From contig JALOPD010000153.1 in assembly GCA_025454075.1 (NCBI GenBank), positions 1 to 8,352 of the forward strand: a stretch of DNA of 8,352 nucleotides, given 5' to 3'. Shown in pieces: positions 5,092-8,352 of this stretch. Position numbers and translations under genes: made by a program. This stretch comes from Desulfobacterales bacterium. Its GTDB lineage: Bacteria; Desulfobacterota; Desulfobacteria; Desulfobacterales; UBA2174_A. Within the stretch, counting starts at the first letter, position 1, and every line of letters starts with the position of its first letter. The notes below the pieces were generated by a model. That model had not been told where the DNA came from and did no database searches. It worked only from the letters and a program-made list of their open reading frames with translations.

Positions 5092-6801
5092 ATGCGAACG
5101 AGTGAGTTCCTGAAAGCCGCACGCGACGAAACGCCCTGCGACCTGCTTTTGACAAATGCCCGCATTATCGATGTCTTTGCAGGCGAGGTTCCCACCGGCA
5201 GCGTGGCTATCGCCGCCGGGCGGATCGTCGGCATCGGCGATTATCCGGCGCGCGCGACCGTCGATCTGGGCGGGCGTTTCCTCGCCCCCGGTTTCATCGA
5301 CTCGCATGTGCACATCGAAAGCTCCATGACCTGCGTCGCCGAGTTCGCCCGGGCAGTAGTGGTGCGCGGCACCACCGCGGTGGTGGCCGACCCGCACGAG
5401 ATCGCCAACGTGCTCGGGACCGACGGGATCCGCTACATGCTGGCATCCGCGATCGGCCAGCCGATCAACGTCTTCTACACTCTGCCCTCCTGCGTGCCGG
5501 CAACCGACATGGAGACGGCCGGCGCGCGGCTTGCGGCCGCCGACCTGGAACCTTTCTTTCAAAACCCGCGCATCGTCGCACTGGGCGAGATGATGAACTA
5601 CCCGGGGGTCCTGAACGGCGACCCGGAGGTCTTTCGGAAAATCGAGGCCGCCCGCCGCCACGGCCGGCCGGTCGACGGCCACGCCCCCGGCCTTTCCGGA
5701 AAGGACCTGGCGGCGTATGTCGCGGCCGGCATCACCAGCGACCACGAGTGCACCACGGCGGCCGAGGCTGCCGAGAAGCTCGCGGCCGGCATGCACGTCA
5801 TGATCCGCCAGGGTACCGGCACCCGCAACCTCGACGCGCTGCTGCCCGTCGTCGGAACGACCAGCTCGCACCGGCTCATGTGGTGCACGGACGACCGCCA
5901 CCCCCACGACCTGATCGCGGAAGGCCACATCGACTCCATCGTCGCCGCCGCGATCCGCGCGGGCGTGGATGTCGTGACCGCGATCCGGATGGCCACCCTC
6001 AACCCGGCCGAACGCTTCGGCCTCGACCACCTGGGCGCCGTCGCTCCGGGCCGCCAGGCGGACCTGGTAGTGTTTTCGGACCCCTCCTGCCTGCGGATCG
6101 AGGAGGTCTACGTGCGCGGCGGGCTCGTTGCCAGGGACGGAGAACTGACTGCCTGGATTAAAACTCCGCCCGCCCTGCCGGCTCCGCCCTCCATGAATAT
6201 TGATCTTCAGGGGCTGGATTTCGGCCTGGTAGCGACGGGCGGGCGCCTGCGGGTGATCGACCTGGTCCGCGATCAGATCCTGACGCGCCAGTCGATCGAA
6301 CCGGCGCCGGTCGAGGGCGGCCGGGTGGTATCGGACCCCGGCCGGGACCTGCTCAAGATCGCCGTCGTCGAGCGCCACGGCGGCAGCGGGCGCGTCGGAC
6401 TGGGAATGGTGCGCGGGTTCGGGCTCAGGCAGGGCGCGCTAGCGTCCAGCGTCGCCCACGACTCGCACAACATCATCGTCGTGGGCCTGACGGATGCGGA
6501 CATGACGGCGGCCGTGGCGGAGGTGGCAGCGATGGGCGGAGGGATCGCCGCCGCGGCCGGCGGCCGGATCGCGGCCCGGCTGGCGCTGCCGGTGGCCGGC
6601 CTCATGTCCCTCGAGCCGGTTCAGGCCGTGAGCGCCATCATGGACCGGCTGGTGGCCACGGCCCATGAATTCGGGTCTCCCCTCATGGACCCGTTCATGA
6701 CCCTCTCGTTCCTGGCGCTCCCGGTCATCCCCGAGCTCAAGATCACCGACCGCGGGCTGGTCGACGTGCTGCAGTTCCGGCACGTCGACCTTTTCGTGTG
6801 A
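5092..6801 (+). CDS. ade: Adenine deaminase
   Basis: Ade hydrolyses adenine to hypoxanthine and ammonia in cytoplasmic purine salvage. It is a metal-dependent amidohydrolase. Visible family landmarks, counting from ATG 5092: DLLLTNARIIDVFAGE at the N-terminal beta-sandwich; the metal site SHVHIESSM (H72, H74); DPHEIANV (H102, E103); FYTLPSCVPATDME; LGEMMNYPGV; GHAPGLSG; SDHECT; the catalytic-Asp segment WCTDDRH (D267); and SVAHDSHN in the C-terminal AdeC-specific domain. The length of 569 residues is usual for the family and all metal ligands appear present. An in-frame GTG at 5086 is an alternative start; neither has a strong Shine-Dalgarno sequence, and ATG 5092 is preferred as the commoner codon. 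The gene follows the zinc-module operon by 99 bp on the same strand and faces a nucleoside/purine-type ABC permease operon, fitting import and salvage of purines. Base composition matches the rest of the GC-rich window. Confidence 0.97.
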   Translation: MRTSEFLKAARDETPCDLLLTNARIIDVFAGEVPTGSVAIAAGRIVGIGDYPARATVDLGGRFLAPGFIDSHVHIESSMTCVAEFARAVVVRGTTAVVADPHEIANVLGTDGIRYMLASAIGQPINVFYTLPSCVPATDMETAGARLAAADLEPFFQNPRIVALGEMMNYPGVLNGDPEVFRKIEAARRHGRPVDGHAPGLSGKDLAAYVAAGITSDHECTTAAEAAEKLAAGMHVMIRQGTGTRNLDALLPVVGTTSSHRLMWCTDDRHPHDLIAEGHIDSIVAAAIRAGVDVVTAIRMATLNPAERFGLDHLGAVAPGRQADLVVFSDPSCLRIEEVYVRGGLVARDGELTAWIKTPPALPAPPSMNIDLQGLDFGLVATGGRLRVIDLVRDQILTRQSIEPAPVEGGRVVSDPGRDLLKIAVVERHGGSGRVGLGMVRGFGLRQGALASSVAHDSHNIIVVGLTDADMTAAVAEVAAMGGGIAAAAGGRIAARLALPVAGLMSLEPVQAVSAIMDRLVATAHEFGSPLMDPFMTLSFLALPVIPELKITDRGLVDVLQFRHVDLFV

Positions 6802-6821
6802 TCAGAAGCCGCCTCGACTCG

Positions 6822-6961
6822 TGTCCATCCAGAAATGGTGGATTGCGGTTAAGGCCAAGGCCGCAGCGATTTCGCATCCGCAGGCGTAGTGTTTCTACGC
6901 CGAGGATTGCGAAGAGCGAGAACGCCGGCATGAACCGCAAGACGCCGTTTATGGATGGACA
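6822..6961. repeat. 140-bp imperfect palindrome between convergent genes
   Basis: The outer arms 6822-6850 and 6933-6961 are inverted copies with 24 of 29 positions matching by my count. At the centre GGCGTAG (6883-6889) pairs perfectly with CTACGCC (6895-6901) around a 5-nt loop. Between them TTCGCA (6871-6876) faces TGCGAA (6908-6913), so the whole unit can fold into one long interrupted hairpin. It starts 21 bp after the ade stop and ends 5 bp before the permease stop, where it could end transcription from both sides. Its symmetry also fits a MITE-like or REP-like dispersed element. Confidence 0.75.
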
Positions 6962-6966
6962 TGACT

Positions 6967-7938
6967 TCAATCCTGGCGGAAGGTCCGCCCCAGCGCCGCC
7001 GGCGCCATCCCCGAGAAAAAGCGCAGCCAGGCCGTGGTGCGCTGCCGCCGGGCCGCCCAGCGCCGGACGGTTTCGCTCTGGGCGGCGGACATGACCAGCA
7101 GGGTGAAGATCATCAACGGGAAGGGGGCCACCTGGAAGACCTGGGCCGGAACGCCGGGCAGCCAGCCCTGGAAGTAGATGCCCATCAGCTGCAGAAACGA
7201 GAACAGATAGGCGCCCGCCGCCGCTTTGAGCGGGTGCCACCCGCCGAAGATGACCAGGGCGAGCGCGATCCAGCCGGTGCCCTCGGCGCCCTGGGGCCGG
7301 CCCCAGCCGGGTTTGGTGCAGAGCGAAAACGTGGCGCCGGCCAGCCCCACCAGGAGACCGCCGCAGACCGCGTACATCATCTGGACCTTCCAGGGGTTGA
7401 TGCCGCGCGCATAGGCCGCCCTCGGGTTTTCGCCGACCGCCCTGAGCGTCAGGCCGGGCGCGGTCCTGTAAACGTACCACCAGACGACCCCGATCAGCAC
7501 CAGGCTGAAGTAGACCGGCAGCGGGTGGTTGAAGAGCACCGGCCCCAGAAACGGGATCTGCTCCAGCCCCGGGACCGGGGCGGCGAGCGCCTGGGGCCCC
7601 GGCTGGCGGGCATGGGGGTTGCCCAGGAAATACGCCAGGTCGCGGGTCATCAGGGTGAGCACGAACCCGACCGCCACCTGGTTCTGGCGCAGATAGATGC
7701 TGAACACGGCGACCACGGCGGCCACCGCCGCCCCCACCAGGGCGCCGACGGCAAAGCCCGCCGCCAGGCTGTCCGCCTGGCGTGCCACGACGAAGGACGC
7801 CATGGCCGCAAGCAGGATCGAGCCGTCGAGCGACAGGTTGATCAGCCCCGATTTCTCGGTGATGGTCTCCCCGATGGCCGCCAGCACGATCGGCGCCGCG
7901 CCGGCGATCACGCCCGCAACGATGAGGGTCAGGTCCAA
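6967..7938 (-). CDS. ABC transporter permease, BPD_transp_2 family (nucleoside/purine NupQ-like)
   Basis: This is an inner-membrane permease of 323 residues with about eight hydrophobic stretches. The conserved N-terminal signature G-E-T-I-T-E-K-S-G-L-I-N-L-S-L-D-G (residues 23-39) and the cytoplasmic coupling segment GLTLRAVGENPRAA (162-175), which contacts the ATPase, are those of the branched-chain amino acid/ribose/nucleoside permease family. The set closest in pattern is the nucleoside importer pair NupP/NupQ (YufP/YufQ). The start is TTG at 7938: an in-frame TAG lies four codons upstream (7950-7952) and no ATG or GTG occurs in the first codons, so TTG is the only good choice. AGGA lies about 10 nt ahead, overlapping that TAG. 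It is the second permease of a minus-strand operon whose first permease ends at 8104. The ATPase and binding-protein genes are not in the window. Neighbouring ade hints at a purine ligand, but ligand assignment is inference. Confidence 0.9.
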   Translation of the reverse strand: MDLTLIVAGVIAGAAPIVLAAIGETITEKSGLINLSLDGSILLAAMASFVVARQADSLAAGFAVGALVGAAVAAVVAVFSIYLRQNQVAVGFVLTLMTRDLAYFLGNPHARQPGPQALAAPVPGLEQIPFLGPVLFNHPLPVYFSLVLIGVVWWYVYRTAPGLTLRAVGENPRAAYARGINPWKVQMMYAVCGGLLVGLAGATFSLCTKPGWGRPQGAEGTGWIALALVIFGGWHPLKAAAGAYLFSFLQLMGIYFQGWLPGVPAQVFQVAPFPLMIFTLLVMSAAQSETVRRWAARRQRTTAWLRFFSGMAPAALGRTFRQD

Positions 7939-8043
7939 GTCGGTCGCATCCTATGGTCGCATGAGCCTTGCATGCTTTTCTTGATTCGCAACCCCCCTCC
8001 CCTCCACCCTGATATGCCCCATCTTGTCCAAAGAAAGGCCACT
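7939..8043. other. Spacer between the two permease genes, no gene seen
   Basis: This is a pyrimidine-rich stretch on the plus strand between the permease start and the inverted-repeat element. I see no hairpin or promoter that I would defend. The permease SD-like AGGA lies within it at about 7949-7952. Confidence 0.4.
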
Positions 8044-8127
8044 CCTCCCTTTGCAAAAGGGAGGTCGGGAGGGATTTCCCGGGAAGTCGATCTTAAAATC
8101 CCCCTATCCCCCTTTTTTTAAGGGGGA
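8044..8127. mobile_element. Small MITE-like element with hairpin ends, inside the permease operon
   Basis: The left end is a perfect 9-bp stem, CCTCCCTTT (8044-8052) with AAAGGGAGG (8056-8064), followed by GGGAGGGATTT. The right end is AAATCCCCCTATC followed by a stem TCCCCCTT (8107-8114) with AAGGGGGA (8120-8127). The reverse complement of the right ~33 bp resembles the left ~33 bp throughout, so the unit is two terminal inverted repeats, each containing a hairpin, around a core of about 20 bp. It encodes no transposase. On the minus strand it supplies the last codons of the upstream permease, and its hairpins may attenuate transcription into the second permease. Confidence 0.7.
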
Positions 8128-8352
8128 AACAGAAGGCCCGCCCGCGCGGGTCGATCTGATCTGCCGCCACCCCTGCATGCCGAGGGTCGCCAGCACCAGC
8201 GCGCCTTGAATGACGCCGCCGAGGGAAGAGTCCAGCTGCAGCATCATCGGCAGCTGGATGCTCCCGACGTTGAGGCAGGCGAAGAAAAGCGCCACCGGCG
8301 CCACCAGCCAGATGTTGTAGTTGGCCAGCATCACCACGAGCAGCGCGAGATA
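8104..8352 (-). CDS. ABC transporter permease C-terminus (NupP-like), 5' part beyond window
   Basis: The reading frame is open to the right edge, so the gene starts outside the window and only its last 82 residues are seen. They show a hydrophobic stretch (LLVVMLANYNIWLVAPVALFF), then a short segment ending QLPMMLQLDSSLGGVIQGALVLATLGMQGW. This is the usual end of BPD_transp_2 permeases of the NupP/YufP type, where a phi-x-Q-G-x-phi-x-L helix is followed by a basic tail. The last seven codons and stop (SPLKKGG, TAG; 8104-8127) are encoded by the right hairpin of the MITE-like element, so the natural C-terminus has been replaced or extended. The gene precedes the second permease by 165 bp on the same strand, an unusually wide gap that the element explains. 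Membrane protein of an importer; ligand probably nucleoside or purine, by inference. Confidence 0.8.
   Translation of the reverse strand, partial: YLALLVVMLANYNIWLVAPVALFFACLNVGSIQLPMMLQLDSSLGGVIQGALVLATLGMQGWRQIRSTRAGGPSVSPLKKGG

Noticed and set aside
5056..6378. Long open frame opposite ade (440 codons)
   Set aside because: It is antisense to a clear adenine deaminase in GC-rich DNA, where such shadow frames are common; no domain is recognisable.
6743..8056. Long minus-strand frame overlapping the permease (437 codons)
   Set aside because: It lies in a different frame from the convincing BPD_transp_2 protein and is Gly/Arg/Pro-rich, typical of a GC shadow.
6955..8121. Long plus-strand frame opposite the permease (388 codons)
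   Set aside because: Antisense to the permease, rich in Arg/Gln/His/Asp with no fold pattern; its tail is simply the repeat element read through.

Overview
The window is GC-rich bacterial DNA with dense coding, short intergenic gaps, GTG/TTG starts next to good Shine-Dalgarno sites, and several hairpin-type dispersed repeats. I recognise no taxonomic marker gene. The G+C-rich stretches with hairpin-flanked CCCCC/GGGGG repeats and TGACCCC-TTTTCCC repeats suggest an environmental Gram-negative bacterium, possibly Desulfobacterota (former Deltaproteobacteria). That placement is a low-confidence inference.

Left part (1-1572): the 3' portion of a Fic-family AMP-transferase gene is followed after 15 nt by a small nucleotidyltransferase-fold gene (687-1217) of visibly lower G+C. 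The 3' end of the nucleotidyltransferase gene and its flank (1169-1276) recur about 92 % identical at 1465-1572. The two copies enclose about 190 bp of short tandem repeats and hairpins. This looks like an accessory, recombination-prone island edge.

Middle part (1573-4992): about 500 bp without a convincing gene carries a good sigma70-type promoter. It leads into a tightly coupled gene pair with a 4-nt ATGA overlap (2072-3178 and 3175-4992). The first protein is an array of five H-W-W-C-C-C zinc-binding-like modules followed by a linker and a beta-rich, lipocalin-like C-terminus. The second starts with one copy of the same module, continues with a helical region, and ends in two tandem domains of the nucleoside-2-deoxyribosyltransferase/TIR-like type. 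The distal domain keeps the conserved Glu; the proximal one has Gln there. This pair is the best candidate in the window for an undescribed signalling or conflict (immune-type) system.

Right part (5092-8352): a complete adenine deaminase gene (ade) converges on a minus-strand transporter operon, the end of one BPD_transp_2 permease followed by a second one. These resemble nucleoside/purine ABC importer permeases (NupP/NupQ type). Between ade and the permease lies a 140-bp imperfect palindrome. Between the two permease genes lies an approximately 85-bp element with inverted-repeat ends, and this element supplies the last seven codons and stop of the upstream permease. Functionally this side is purine/nucleoside uptake plus adenine-to-hypoxanthine conversion.
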